Assembly (NCBI RefSeq): GCF_017573465.1
Contig: NZ_JAGEPF010000017.1
Span: 186,001-250,000 of the forward strand
From: Actinomadura violacea
Lineage (GTDB): Bacteria; Actinomycetota; Actinomycetes; Streptosporangiales; Streptosporangiaceae
DNA length: 64,000 nucleotides
Direction of reading: 5' to 3'
This document shows, one piece after another, positions 16,756 to 25,125 of this stretch. How positions within the stretch are numbered: the stretch's first letter is position 1; the number at the start of each line of letters is the position of its first letter. The translations under genes and the position numbers were made by a program. A model generated the notes under the pieces. The model searched no databases. It was not told the DNA's origin and was given only the letters and a program-made list of their open reading frames with translations.

Positions 16756-17655
16756 CTAGTCGGCACGGGCAAATCCGGTACCCCCGGCGAGCGCGTCCCT
16801 GAAGGCGCGGACGGCGGGGTGCGCGCCGCCGCCGCGCCGGGTGGCGGTGAACAGCCGCCGGACGCGGCGCCCGGCGGGCAGCGGCGCCATCGCGACCGTG
16901 GGCGGGCGGCCCGTCCAGACGAGGCCGGGGAGCAGGGCGGCGGCGTGCCCGCGCTCGACGAGCCGCAGGTGCAGCAGCAGGTCGCTGGACTCGAACCGGA
17001 CGTCGGGCTCGAATCCGGCGTCGCGGCACAGCCGGGTGGCCCAGGCGCGGGCCGCGGTCCCTGCGGGCTCCATCACCCACGGCAGTTCCGCGAGATCGGC
17101 CAGATCGGCGTCCGGCGGGACGGTGCCGGGCAGGGCGAGCCGCATCTCGTCCTCGCCCAGTTCCTCGTACTCGACGCCGGACGGCCGGGGGTGCGGTTCG
17201 CCCGGGTACTCCTCGGTGACGACGACGTCGAAGTCGCGGGCGAGCAGCGCGGGCAGGGCGCTCTCCGGCTCCCGCTGCGTGATCTCGACGCGCAGGCCGG
17301 GATGGGCGTCGCGCAGGGCGCTGAGCGCGCCCGGGACCAGCGCGAGCGCGGCGGTCTGGAACGCGGCGGCCCGCAGCACGCCGGTGATGTCGCGCAGGGA
17401 CGCGGCGAGGTCGGCCTCCGCGCGTTCGAGGCGCTCCAGCACGGCCTCGGTGTGCGCGACGAGGATCTCGGCCTGCGCGGTCAGCCGGACGCGGCGCCCG
17501 ACGGGCTCCAGCAGCCGTGCCCCGGCCTCCCGTTCCAGCACGGACAGCTGCTGCGAGATCGACGACGGGCTGTAGGAGAGCGCCTCGGCGACGGCGGCGA
17601 GCGTCCCGCGGTGCTTGAGCTCGCGCAGGAGCCGCAGCCGGTGCAGGTCGAGCAT
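16756..17655 (-). CDS. LysR-family transcriptional regulator
   Basis: This 299-aa regulator has an N-terminal LysR HTH (LRLLRELKHRGTLAAVAEAL, SPSSISQQLSVLEREAG) and a periplasmic-binding-fold effector domain (GVLRAAAFQTAALALVPGAL, VEITQREPESALPALLARDFDVVV). ATG 17655 follows GGAGCGCC. It is divergent from the diaminopropionate ammonia-lyase-like gene across 87 bp, the classical arrangement in which LysR controls its neighbour. Confidence 0.92.
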   Translation of the reverse strand: MLDLHRLRLLRELKHRGTLAAVAEALSYSPSSISQQLSVLEREAGARLLEPVGRRVRLTAQAEILVAHTEAVLERLERAEADLAASLRDITGVLRAAAFQTAALALVPGALSALRDAHPGLRVEITQREPESALPALLARDFDVVVTEEYPGEPHPRPSGVEYEELGEDEMRLALPGTVPPDADLADLAELPWVMEPAGTAARAWATRLCRDAGFEPDVRFESSDLLLHLRLVERGHAAALLPGLVWTGRPPTVAMAPLPAGRRVRRLFTATRRGGGAHPAVRAFRDALAGGTGFARAD

Positions 17656-17742
17656 GGCGCTCCATTCGTCGGTTCCATTGATGATTATCGCTCGGAAACA
17701 TTCGCTGGACCGATGGGTCGTGCCTGCGGGAGCGTGGCCCGC

Positions 17743-18852
17743 ATGGCCGCTCCCGCCTCCGCCGTCCGCCCGTCCTGGTTCTCCCGTCCCGCCGCCAGGG
17801 ACTGGAGGTGCCCGCCCGCGTCCCGCGACGTCGCCGCCTTCCACGCCGCGCTGCCGGGGTACGCGCCGACGCCGCTGGTCGAGATGCCCGCGCTCGCCGC
17901 CGGTCTCGGCGCCGGACGGGTGTTCGCCAAGGACGAGTCGTCCCGCCTCGGGCTGCCCGCGTTCAAGATCCTCGGCGCGTCGTGGGGCGTGTGCCGGGCG
18001 CTGTGCGACCGGCTCGGCGTCCCGGTCCCCGCGATCGACCCGATCGGCGTGCTGCGGTCCCGTGCCGGGGCGTTCCGGCTGGTCACCGCGACGGACGGCA
18101 ACCACGGCCGGGCCGTCGCCGCGATGGCCCGGATGCTCGGGGCGGCCGCCGAGGTGTTCGTGCCGGACGGCGTGCATCCCGCCGCGCTCGCCGCGATCGA
18201 GGCCGAGGGGGCGCGCGTGGTGCGGGTCGCGGCGCCGTACGACGAGGCGGTGCGCAGGGCCGCGGAGTCCGCCGGAGGGGACGCGTCGGCGCTGCTCGTC
18301 CAGGACACCGCCTGGCCCGGCTACGAGCGCGTGCCGCAGTGGATCGTGGAGGGCTACTCGACGCTCTTCACCGAGATCGACGCGCAGTTGCGCGCCGCCG
18401 GGGCCGGGGCGCCCGGGGTGGTGGCGGTCCCGGTGGGGGTGGGGTCGCTCGCGCAGGCGGCCGTGATGCACTACCGATCAGGCGCGGCGGCGCCGACTCT
18501 GCTCACCGTGGAGCCGGACGCGGCGCCGTGCGTGCTGGCGAGCCTCGCCGAGGACCGCCTCGTCACCGTGGCGACGGGCGCGACGGCGATGGCGGGCCTG
18601 AACTGCGCCACGCCGTCCTCGTCGGCGTGGCCGTACCTGCGGGCGGGTGTGGACGCCGCCGTCAGCGTGACGGACGCGGGCGCCGCGCGGGCCGCGCGCG
18701 AGCTGGCCGGACTGGGCGTTTCCGCAGGTCCGTGCGGTGCGGCGGCGCTGGCGGGGGTGCGGGCCGCGCTGCCCGGCCTCGGTCTCGGGCCCGCGGACAC
18801 CGTCGTCCTGCTGAGCACCGAGGGCGCGGCGGCGAACCCGCCGACCGCCTGA
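17743..18852 (+). CDS. PLP enzyme, diaminopropionate ammonia-lyase-like
   Basis: This 369-aa fold-type II PLP enzyme resembles DpaL, which deaminates 2,3-diaminopropionate to pyruvate and ammonia. The PLP lysine lies in GLPAFKILGASWG and the loop TDGNHGRAVAAMA is the conserved asparagine loop. Further typical segments are PQWIVEGYSTLFTEID and STEGAAANP. ATG 17743 gives MAAPASAVRPSWF; an in-frame ATG at 17713 is also possible. The divergent LysR gene is its probable regulator. Threonine/serine dehydratase activity cannot be excluded. Confidence 0.8.
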   Translation: MAAPASAVRPSWFSRPAARDWRCPPASRDVAAFHAALPGYAPTPLVEMPALAAGLGAGRVFAKDESSRLGLPAFKILGASWGVCRALCDRLGVPVPAIDPIGVLRSRAGAFRLVTATDGNHGRAVAAMARMLGAAAEVFVPDGVHPAALAAIEAEGARVVRVAAPYDEAVRRAAESAGGDASALLVQDTAWPGYERVPQWIVEGYSTLFTEIDAQLRAAGAGAPGVVAVPVGVGSLAQAAVMHYRSGAAAPTLLTVEPDAAPCVLASLAEDRLVTVATGATAMAGLNCATPSSSAWPYLRAGVDAAVSVTDAGAARAARELAGLGVSAGPCGAAALAGVRAALPGLGLGPADTVVLLSTEGAAANPPTA

Positions 18853-18855
18853 CCG

Positions 18856-19758
18856 TCACAGCCGCTTGAGCAGGTCGGTGATCAGGTCGCGGCCGGCGTC
18901 CGGGGGCAGCGCGGCGGCGGCCAGCCGGTCCCAGGCGCCCGCGTAGGCGGTGACGTCGGCGCGTTTGTCCAGGTAGAGCGCGGTCGTGAGGAGCTCGAGG
19001 TAGACGACGTCGGGGAGCGCACCGCCGGCGAAGCTCAGGATCGAGAAGCCGTGCGCGAGCGGGAGCGCGCGCCCGCCCACCGGGACGATCCGCAGCTCGA
19101 CGCGGCCGGTCCCGGCGAGCGCGGCCAGGTGCGCGAGCTGGTCGCGGATCAGCTCGGGGCCGCCGACGAAGCGGCGCAGCGCCGCCTCGTCCAGCACGGC
19201 GGTGAGGGTGCGGGCGGGGTCGTCGGCGAACAGCCGGCGGCGCAGCCGGCGGACGGCGGCGCGCTCGTCGATCTCGATGCGCCGGTCGCCCTCCCGGATC
19301 CCGTCGCGGATCGCCAGGCTCGCGCGCGTGTACTCCTCGGTCTGCAGCAGCTCGGGGATCTGGCACGGCTCGTAGGCGCGGACCTCGCGGGCGGTCTCCT
19401 CCAGGTCGAGGAAGCGGTGCGTCCAGGCCGGGATCAGCTCGCCGTGGCGGTACCACCAGGCGCGCTCGTTGGCCTCCCGGGCGAGCCGGAGCAGCTCCTC
19501 GCGCTCGGCGCCGCCGGGCAGCCCGTAGAGGGTGAGCAGGTCGGCGATGTCGCGGCGGGCGAAGGAGGTGCGGCCGAGCTCCATCCGGCTGATCTTGGAC
19601 GCGCTGCCGCGGATCGCGTAGCCGGCCCGCTCGCGGCTGAGCCCGGCGCGTTCGCGCAGGCCGCGCAGCCGGGCGCCGACGAGCATGCGCCGCGCCGCCG
19701 GCCCCCGCACGGCCCCGTCCCCGGGTCCCGCCGCCTCCGGCTCCTGCCCTGCGCTCAA
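18856..19758 (-). CDS. XRE-family regulator with DUF5753 domain
   Basis: This 300-aa protein has an N-terminal XRE HTH (LVGARLRGLRERAGLSRERAGYAIRGSASKISRMELG) and the actinobacterial DUF5753 sensor domain (YEPCQIPELLQTEEYTRA, VGGPELIRDQLAHLAAL, VYLELLTTALYLDK). TTG 19758 is chosen because GAGGAGCGG lies 3-9 bases upstream. WhiJ-type proteins of this kind act in development and often partner with DUF397 proteins; no DUF397 gene adjoins this one. Confidence 0.88.
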   Translation of the reverse strand: MSAGQEPEAAGPGDGAVRGPAARRMLVGARLRGLRERAGLSRERAGYAIRGSASKISRMELGRTSFARRDIADLLTLYGLPGGAEREELLRLAREANERAWWYRHGELIPAWTHRFLDLEETAREVRAYEPCQIPELLQTEEYTRASLAIRDGIREGDRRIEIDERAAVRRLRRRLFADDPARTLTAVLDEAALRRFVGGPELIRDQLAHLAALAGTGRVELRIVPVGGRALPLAHGFSILSFAGGALPDVVYLELLTTALYLDKRADVTAYAGAWDRLAAAALPPDAGRDLITDLLKRL

Positions 19759-19991
19759 CGCCGCTCCTCGGAGGGTGGGTTCCTGCTGGCCGGATAGTAG
19801 CGGCAAGTGCATATGCACGTGCAGTAGAAGCGGGAGTCGCAATGTGGCCAGCCGCGGCGCCGAGGGCGGCGCGGCCGGCCTACGCGTGAGTAACATGTTG
19901 CCACCGCGGACCCGCGGGACGGATAGACACGACGCACGGACCGACGCGGCACACCGGTGCACGCGAGACGGAGCCCCGAGGGGACGGCGCC

Positions 19992-20459
19992 ATGAACCCC
20001 GTGACCGAACTGCTCGCCGAGCGGCTCGACGAGATCACCGCCGAGGTCGCCGGCGAGATCGCCGGCCGCGTCCCCGCCTACACCGGGCTGAGCGCCGCGA
20101 TGATCCTCACCCTCGTCCGCGACGCGCTGACCGTCTACACCGGCGCGCAGGACCGCGGCGCCGCCCTCGACCACTTCCGCCGGCTCGGCGCGCACGAGGC
20201 CCGCGCCGGGCAGGACGTCCGGCACCTGGAGTCGGCGCTGCGCAGCGGCGCCCGCGTGCTCATCCGCCGCACCGCCAACGCCGCCGCCCGCGTCCACCCG
20301 CCGAACACCGAGTTCATCGCCGTCATGGAGAGCGCGTTCAGCGCGGAGGACCAGATCGTCGAGGCCGCCGTCGACGGCCACCACCGCGCCGCGCCGTCCG
20401 GCAGCGGCTCCCGCCTGTACCCGCTGGTCGCGCGCGGCCACCGCTACTCCGCGAACTGA
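19992..20459 (+). CDS. Stand-alone PucR-type N-terminal domain protein
   Basis: The 155-aa product resembles the helical N-terminal (RsbRD-like) domain of actinobacterial PucR/CdaR regulators: LLAERLDEITAEVAGEI at the start and LGAHEARAGQDVRHLESALRSGARVLIRR in the middle. The GGDEF-like and C-terminal HTH parts of the roughly 400-aa family are missing, and the protein ends naturally in RGHRYSAN. It may be a truncated regulator or a modulator that binds full-length paralogues. ATG 19992 follows a short G-rich box. Confidence 0.55.
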   Translation: MNPVTELLAERLDEITAEVAGEIAGRVPAYTGLSAAMILTLVRDALTVYTGAQDRGAALDHFRRLGAHEARAGQDVRHLESALRSGARVLIRRTANAAARVHPPNTEFIAVMESAFSAEDQIVEAAVDGHHRAAPSGSGSRLYPLVARGHRYSAN

Positions 20460-20601
20460 CCCCCTCCCGTCCGCGGCCTGCCGCCCGGCGTGGCCGCGTG
20501 AGGCCATTCCCCGATCTCCGTCCGAACCGGGCGGGCCTTTCCGGTGTCGAACGCGGATGGGAGCCCGCCCTTCGGGGGGCCGTGTGGTGGAGGAGTACGG
20601 G

Positions 20602-20946
20602 ATGGGATCGGGGCCGTCCGTGCCGAGGCGCCGCTGGTACTGGCCGCTGGGAGTCACCGCCGCCATCGGCGTGTGCACCGGCCCGGCCACAGTGGCGAAC
20701 TTCCTGCTCGGCGTCGGTGCGCTGTTCGGGCCGGGCGACTGCTTCGAGGACGAGCCGTGCGGCAACGCCCCCGGCCTGGCCGTCGCGTTCCTGCTGCTGT
20801 CCGCCGTCGCGGGGGCGATCACCGCGACGATCCTGTTCATCGAGAAGCCGACGTTCAGGAAGTACGCGTGGTGCGGCGCCGCCTTCGCGGCGCTCCTGGC
20901 CGCCGACCTGGTCGCCGTGCACGCGGCGCCCGGCTGGCTCGTGTGA
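20602..20946 (+). CDS. Small membrane protein, 114 aa
   Basis: Three hydrophobic segments are visible: about residues 14-37, 56-80 and 90-108. Between the first two is a short acidic loop with two cysteines (GDCFEDEPCGNAPG), which could be an extracytoplasmic disulphide. ATG 20602 has GGAGGAG 7 nt upstream. I recognise no family. A hairpin shortly after the stop separates it from the convergent catalase gene. Confidence 0.65.
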   Translation: MGSGPSVPRRRWYWPLGVTAAIGVCTGPATVANFLLGVGALFGPGDCFEDEPCGNAPGLAVAFLLLSAVAGAITATILFIEKPTFRKYAWCGAAFAALLAADLVAVHAAPGWLV

Positions 20947-20961
20947 CCGCGGTCCGGGCGG

Positions 20962-20991
20962 CGGGCGGACGGCGCGCACGCCGCCCGCCCG
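20962..20991. terminator. Bidirectional hairpin terminator
   Basis: CGGGCGG-A-CGGCG pairs with CGCCG-C-CCGCCCG around a 4-nt loop, giving a 12-bp GC stem with one mismatch. It lies between the convergent small membrane protein gene and the catalase gene and could serve both. Confidence 0.6.
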
Positions 20992-21027
20992 CACCGGTCA
21001 CCGCCCGTTCCGGCGTGTGCGCGGTGC

Positions 21028-22701
21028 TCAGCCGGTCGGGCCGGAGGGCAGGTGGACGGCGCGCTCGTTCGGGACGCAGTGCGTCATCTTCAGCCCGGCC
21101 ACGTCCCGCGGGCCGTTGCGTCCGAGGCTGCCCATCCGCCGCCTGTCCTCGTCGGTGAGGTCCTGCCCGTTCAGCGGTTCGAGGTGCGCGACGTCCTCCG
21201 GCGCGATCCCGAGGCCCTTGCCGACCCGCAGGCCCAGGTCGTCCTCGACCATCAGGAAGTGCCACACCATCCGCTCCTGAATGGGCCGCTCGCACTGCGA
21301 CAGCTGGTCGACGAAGTTGTCCACCAGGTCGTCGCGCTCCCAGTCCTCCATCAGCAGGTAGCGCTGCCCGGCCTGCGTGTAGTCGTTGGCGCGCGGGATC
21401 CGCTTGCGGGTGAGGCGGCCGCGGATCTCCGGGCCCTGGTCGTCGTGCGTCGGGTACCGGCCCTCCCGCAGCCCGCCGGTGATGGACGGCTCGTAGTTGA
21501 CGTGCGGGTTCTCGCCGGCGCCGTCCACGTAGTAGGTCATCTGCCCGTCGCGCTGGTTGGAGCGGACCTGCGCGCCCTTCGCCTGGTTGACGGGCAGCTG
21601 CAGGTAGTTCGCGCCGACTCGGTACCGCTGGGTGTCGCTGTAGGAGAACGTCCGGCCGACGAGCATCTTGTCGTCGGAGAAGTCGAGGCCGTCGACGAGC
21701 ACGCCGGTGCCGAACGCGATCTGCTCGTTCTCCGCGAAGTTGTTCGCGACGTTCTGGTCGAGGACGATCCGGCCGACCGGCCGCGGCGGGAAGTCGTTCT
21801 CCGGCCACACCTTGGTGTCGTCGAGCGGGTCGAAGTCCAGCTCGGGATGGTCGTCGTCGCTCATCATCTGGACGACGAGCTCCCACTCGGGGTAGTCGCC
21901 GCGGTCGATGGCGTCGTGCAGGTCCTTGGTCGCGTGCCCGAGGTCGCCGGCCTGCAGGGCCGCGGCGTCGGCGGCGGTCATGCTGCGGACGCCCTGCTTG
22001 GGGATCCAGTGGTACTTGACCAGGACGGTGTCCCCGGCCTCGTTCACCCACTTGTAGGTGTTGACGCCGAAGCCCTGCTGGTGCCGGTAGTCGGCGGGGA
22101 TGCCGCGCGGGCTGAACACGTTGACGAGCATGTGCATCGTCTCCGGCGTCTGCGACATGAAGTCGAAGATCCGGTTCGGCTCCTGCCGGAACGTCACGGG
22201 GTCGGGCTTGAGGGCGTGGATGACGTCGGGGAACTTGATGGCGTCCCGGATGAAGAACACCGCGAGGTTGTTGCCGACGAGGTCCCAGTTGCCGTCCTCG
22301 GTGTAGAACTTGATCGCGAACCCGCGCGGGTCGCGGGCGGTCTCGGCGGAGTCGCGGCCGCCGATGACGGTGGAGAACCGCAGCGCGACCGCGGTGCGCT
22401 TGCCCGCCTCCTGGAAGAGCCTCGCCCGCGTGTACCGGGAGATCGGCTCGTCGCCCCACGTGCCGTACGCCTCGAAGTAGCCGAACGCGGTGGCGCCGCG
22501 CGCGTGCACGACCCGCTCGGGGACGCGCTCCCGGTCGAAGTGGCTGATCTTCTCCAGGAACTGGTAGTTCTCCAGCGTCGCGGGGCCGCGCGCCCCGACC
22601 GTCCGCTGGTTCTGGTTGTCGTAGACCGGATGGCCCTGCCGGTTCGTCAGCACCGGACGGTCGTCCCCCGGCTGGGCACCCCTGCTCGCAACGTCGGTCA
22701 C
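21028..22701 (-). CDS. katA: Catalase (haem)
   Basis: This 557-aa monofunctional catalase converts hydrogen peroxide to water and oxygen. It shows the N-terminal arm (NQRTVGARGPATLENYQFLEK), the active-site histidine region FDRERVPERVVHARG, the catalytic asparagine in GNWDLVGNNLAVFFIRD, and the proximal tyrosine motif RTFSYSDTQRYRVG. GTG 22701 has GGGGGAGAA upstream. The length suggests a small-subunit catalase with a modest C-terminal extension. It appears monocistronic. Confidence 0.96.
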   Translation of the reverse strand: MTDVASRGAQPGDDRPVLTNRQGHPVYDNQNQRTVGARGPATLENYQFLEKISHFDRERVPERVVHARGATAFGYFEAYGTWGDEPISRYTRARLFQEAGKRTAVALRFSTVIGGRDSAETARDPRGFAIKFYTEDGNWDLVGNNLAVFFIRDAIKFPDVIHALKPDPVTFRQEPNRIFDFMSQTPETMHMLVNVFSPRGIPADYRHQQGFGVNTYKWVNEAGDTVLVKYHWIPKQGVRSMTAADAAALQAGDLGHATKDLHDAIDRGDYPEWELVVQMMSDDDHPELDFDPLDDTKVWPENDFPPRPVGRIVLDQNVANNFAENEQIAFGTGVLVDGLDFSDDKMLVGRTFSYSDTQRYRVGANYLQLPVNQAKGAQVRSNQRDGQMTYYVDGAGENPHVNYEPSITGGLREGRYPTHDDQGPEIRGRLTRKRIPRANDYTQAGQRYLLMEDWERDDLVDNFVDQLSQCERPIQERMVWHFLMVEDDLGLRVGKGLGIAPEDVAHLEPLNGQDLTDEDRRRMGSLGRNGPRDVAGLKMTHCVPNERAVHLPSGPTG

Positions 22702-22809
22702 GCTCGGTTCTCCCCCTCATGTGCGCTGTGGCCGGTCGGCGGGATGGCAGTACCCGCAAGCCGCGCCCCGGATGGTCCGGCGCCGGTAAAGCCCTCATGA
22801 CCGGGGGGT

Positions 22810-24306
22810 TCAGGCGCTCCGGACGGACAGCGCGAGCGCCGGGCACATCTCGGCGGCCTGGACGGCGTCGCGCAGCAGCCGCGCGGGGACGGCGGCGCCG
22901 GCGATGACCGGGTAGCCGAACTCGTCGAGCCGGACGAGGTCCGGCAGCAGGTGGCGGCAGAGCCCGTGCCCGGCGCAGCGGGACCAGTCGACGGCGAGCC
23001 GGTGCGGGGACCGCTCGGCCTCGGCCGGCTCCTCGCCGCGGACGGGCAGGAACCGGCGGGTGGGGCGGCCGCAGCCGCCCCGGTCGAGGTGCGCGGCGAC
23101 GTCCCGGTCGAAGGCGCGCAGCGCGGACAGCAGGAAGCGGGTCGTCCCGTCGGGGTGCTTGCAGGCGCCGCGGCCGCGGACGGTGGCGCTGCCGCGGCGG
23201 ACGGCGGCGACGGCCTCGTCCCCGGCGGTGCCGGCGGCGAGCGCGGCGACGGAGCGGGCGATCGCGGGCAGGCCGAGCCGGCACGGGCCGCACTGCCCGG
23301 CGGACTCGGCGCCCATGTACGCGGCGACGCGGGCGATCTCGCCGAGCGGGCAGGTGTCGCGGGGCAGCGGGACGACGATCCCGGCGCCGAGCGCGCCGCC
23401 GGCCGCCGCCATCGACTCGCGCGACACCCTGACCTGCGCGGCCTGCTCGGGGGTGAGGCAGGCGCCGTGGTAGCCGCCGACGATGACGCCCTGCCCGGCG
23501 TCGGTGCCGCAGTGCCGGAGCACGTCGGCGAGCGGCACCCCGGCGGGGGTCTCGACGACCATGTGGCCGCCGTCGGGGAGGGTGACGGTGAGCAGGACGG
23601 TCCCGGGTTCGCGGGGCGTGCCGGCGGCGCGGTACCCGTCGGTGCCGAGTTCGGCGAGGACGGCGAGCTGCGCGAACGTCTCGGCGTTGGACAGCAGGGT
23701 GGGGAGCCGGTCGACGCCGCTGTCGGCGGCCCGGACCTTCTGGCCGGGCGGGATGGGCGTCTCGCCGTTGACGCCGCGGACGAGCGCGCCGCCCTCCCCG
23801 GTGATGAACCGCTCGGGCAGCCGGACGACGCGGGCGCGGTCGCGCAGCCGGGTCTCGGCGATGGCGAGGCGCAGCGACCGGGCGGCCAGGCCGTCGTCGG
23901 TGACGCCGATGACGAGGTCCCGCGCGCCGAGCGCCCGCACCGCGAGGAACGCGCCGTTCAGCACCAGGTGCGGGACGTGCGCGAGGAGGGCCTTGTCCTT
24001 GGAGCTGGCGGGCTCGCCCTCGGTGGCGTTGACGAGGACGACGCAGTCGCGTCCGGTGCGCTGCGCCGACCGGTGGACGGCGGCGAGCTTGCGCGCGAAC
24101 GGGAACGCGGCGCCGCCGCGGCCGCGCAGGTCGGCGCTCTCGGCGAGCGCCGCGAGCTCGCGGAACGCGAGCCCGCGCGGCACCGGGTGGACGAGCCGGT
24201 GCGCGGCGGCGTCCAGCCGGGACGTCCGGTCGAGGCCGGCGAACAGGCGCGGCGGGCCGAGCGTGGTGAGCCGGTACGCGCGGTCGGTGGTGAAGGCGGT
24301 GCTCAT
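22810..24306 (-). CDS. NuoF-like flavoprotein with C-terminal ferredoxin domain
   Basis: This 498-aa fusion starts with an FMN/NADH-binding NuoF-type domain (GRGGAAFPFARKL, VNATEGEPAS), has the SLBB and iron-sulfur segment (ESAGQCGPCRLGLP, a four-Cys-type site with alanine in place of the first Cys of NuoF), and ends with a small ferredoxin (CAGHGLC ... EMCP). It may pass electrons from NAD(P)H to the ferric-reductase-like membrane protein encoded just upstream, whose stop overlaps its ATG by 4 bp. It is the last gene of an operon with a LasA-fold protein. Confidence 0.8.
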   Translation of the reverse strand: MSTAFTTDRAYRLTTLGPPRLFAGLDRTSRLDAAAHRLVHPVPRGLAFRELAALAESADLRGRGGAAFPFARKLAAVHRSAQRTGRDCVVLVNATEGEPASSKDKALLAHVPHLVLNGAFLAVRALGARDLVIGVTDDGLAARSLRLAIAETRLRDRARVVRLPERFITGEGGALVRGVNGETPIPPGQKVRAADSGVDRLPTLLSNAETFAQLAVLAELGTDGYRAAGTPREPGTVLLTVTLPDGGHMVVETPAGVPLADVLRHCGTDAGQGVIVGGYHGACLTPEQAAQVRVSRESMAAAGGALGAGIVVPLPRDTCPLGEIARVAAYMGAESAGQCGPCRLGLPAIARSVAALAAGTAGDEAVAAVRRGSATVRGRGACKHPDGTTRFLLSALRAFDRDVAAHLDRGGCGRPTRRFLPVRGEEPAEAERSPHRLAVDWSRCAGHGLCRHLLPDLVRLDEFGYPVIAGAAVPARLLRDAVQAAEMCPALALSVRSA

Positions 24307-25112
24307 GGGCGGCTCCTGGACCAGCGGCGCGCCTCGTCCTTGAGGTCCGCCCAGAACTGCTCGTCGGGGACGCGGGCCTCGGCGGCGGGCGCGGGCCGCC
24401 GGGCGGGGGGACGCGCCGCCGCGGCGGGACGGACCGGCCGGGGCCCGGTCGTGCGGCGGTGCCGGGACGCGATCGCCAGCCGCACCAGCACCAGCAGCAC
24501 GAGCGCCGCCGCGCACAGCAGGTAGCTGTAGACCACCCAGCTCTTGGCGGCGCGCCCCGCCTGGAGGCCGTGGACGAGCGCGACCGGCCAGCACGCGTAC
24601 ACGGCGAGGTGCAGCAGCCGCCACGTCCAGGCGCGTCCGGCGCCGATGAACCGGCCGCGCGCGACGCCCGTCAGCACCGCGAGGACCATCAGGTCGCCCG
24701 CGACGGGCCCGAGGCTCACCATCAGCCCGTGGCCCTGGAACCCGGCGGCCGGGAGCACGGCGTCCAGCGCGGTCGCGTGCTTTTCCAGCACCTTCAGCAC
24801 GATGTGGACGGCGAGGAAGGCGAGCGACAGTGTCGCGGCGGCGCGGTGCCCGGACTGCGCGAGGATCCGCAGCCGGATCGGCGTGAAGCGGGCCGCCGCG
24901 AGCAGCCCGAACACGACCGCGCCGGTCAGCCCGACCAGCGTGAACACGCCGGCGAAGAACTCCAGGAACGCGTGCGCGGCGGTGAGGGCGCGCGCCGCCC
25001 CGGCGGTCCGGCCGGCGAGCACCGCCGCCGCGATCCCCGCCGCCATCAGCACGATCTTCAGCGTCCGGTGGCCCGCGGGGACCCGGACGGGCGGCGGCGA
25101 CGCGGCGGTCAC
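24303..25112 (-). CDS. Ferric-reductase-like haem membrane protein
   Basis: This 269-aa protein has six hydrophobic segments and histidines in pairs of helices that could bind b haems (SGHRAAATLSLAFLAVHIVLK, LLHLAVYACWPVALVHGLQ). It resembles the cytochrome b561/ferric reductase-like domain proteins that adjoin NuoF-ferredoxin genes in actinomycetes. The C-terminal 60 residues are a Pro/Arg/Ala-rich cytoplasmic tail. GTG 25112 is 13 bp after the upstream gene; the end overlaps the NuoF-like gene by 4 bp. Electron acceptor unknown. Confidence 0.72.
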   Translation of the reverse strand: MTAASPPPVRVPAGHRTLKIVLMAAGIAAAVLAGRTAGAARALTAAHAFLEFFAGVFTLVGLTGAVVFGLLAAARFTPIRLRILAQSGHRAAATLSLAFLAVHIVLKVLEKHATALDAVLPAAGFQGHGLMVSLGPVAGDLMVLAVLTGVARGRFIGAGRAWTWRLLHLAVYACWPVALVHGLQAGRAAKSWVVYSYLLCAAALVLLVLVRLAIASRHRRTTGPRPVRPAAAARPPARRPAPAAEARVPDEQFWADLKDEARRWSRSRP

Positions 25113-25125
25113 GCGCGCCTCCCCG

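Noticed and set aside
20855..23293. 812-codon minus-strand frame covering the catalase gene
   Set aside because: It is a shifted-frame shadow of katA with Arg/Ala-rich translation; the catalase frame is unmistakable.
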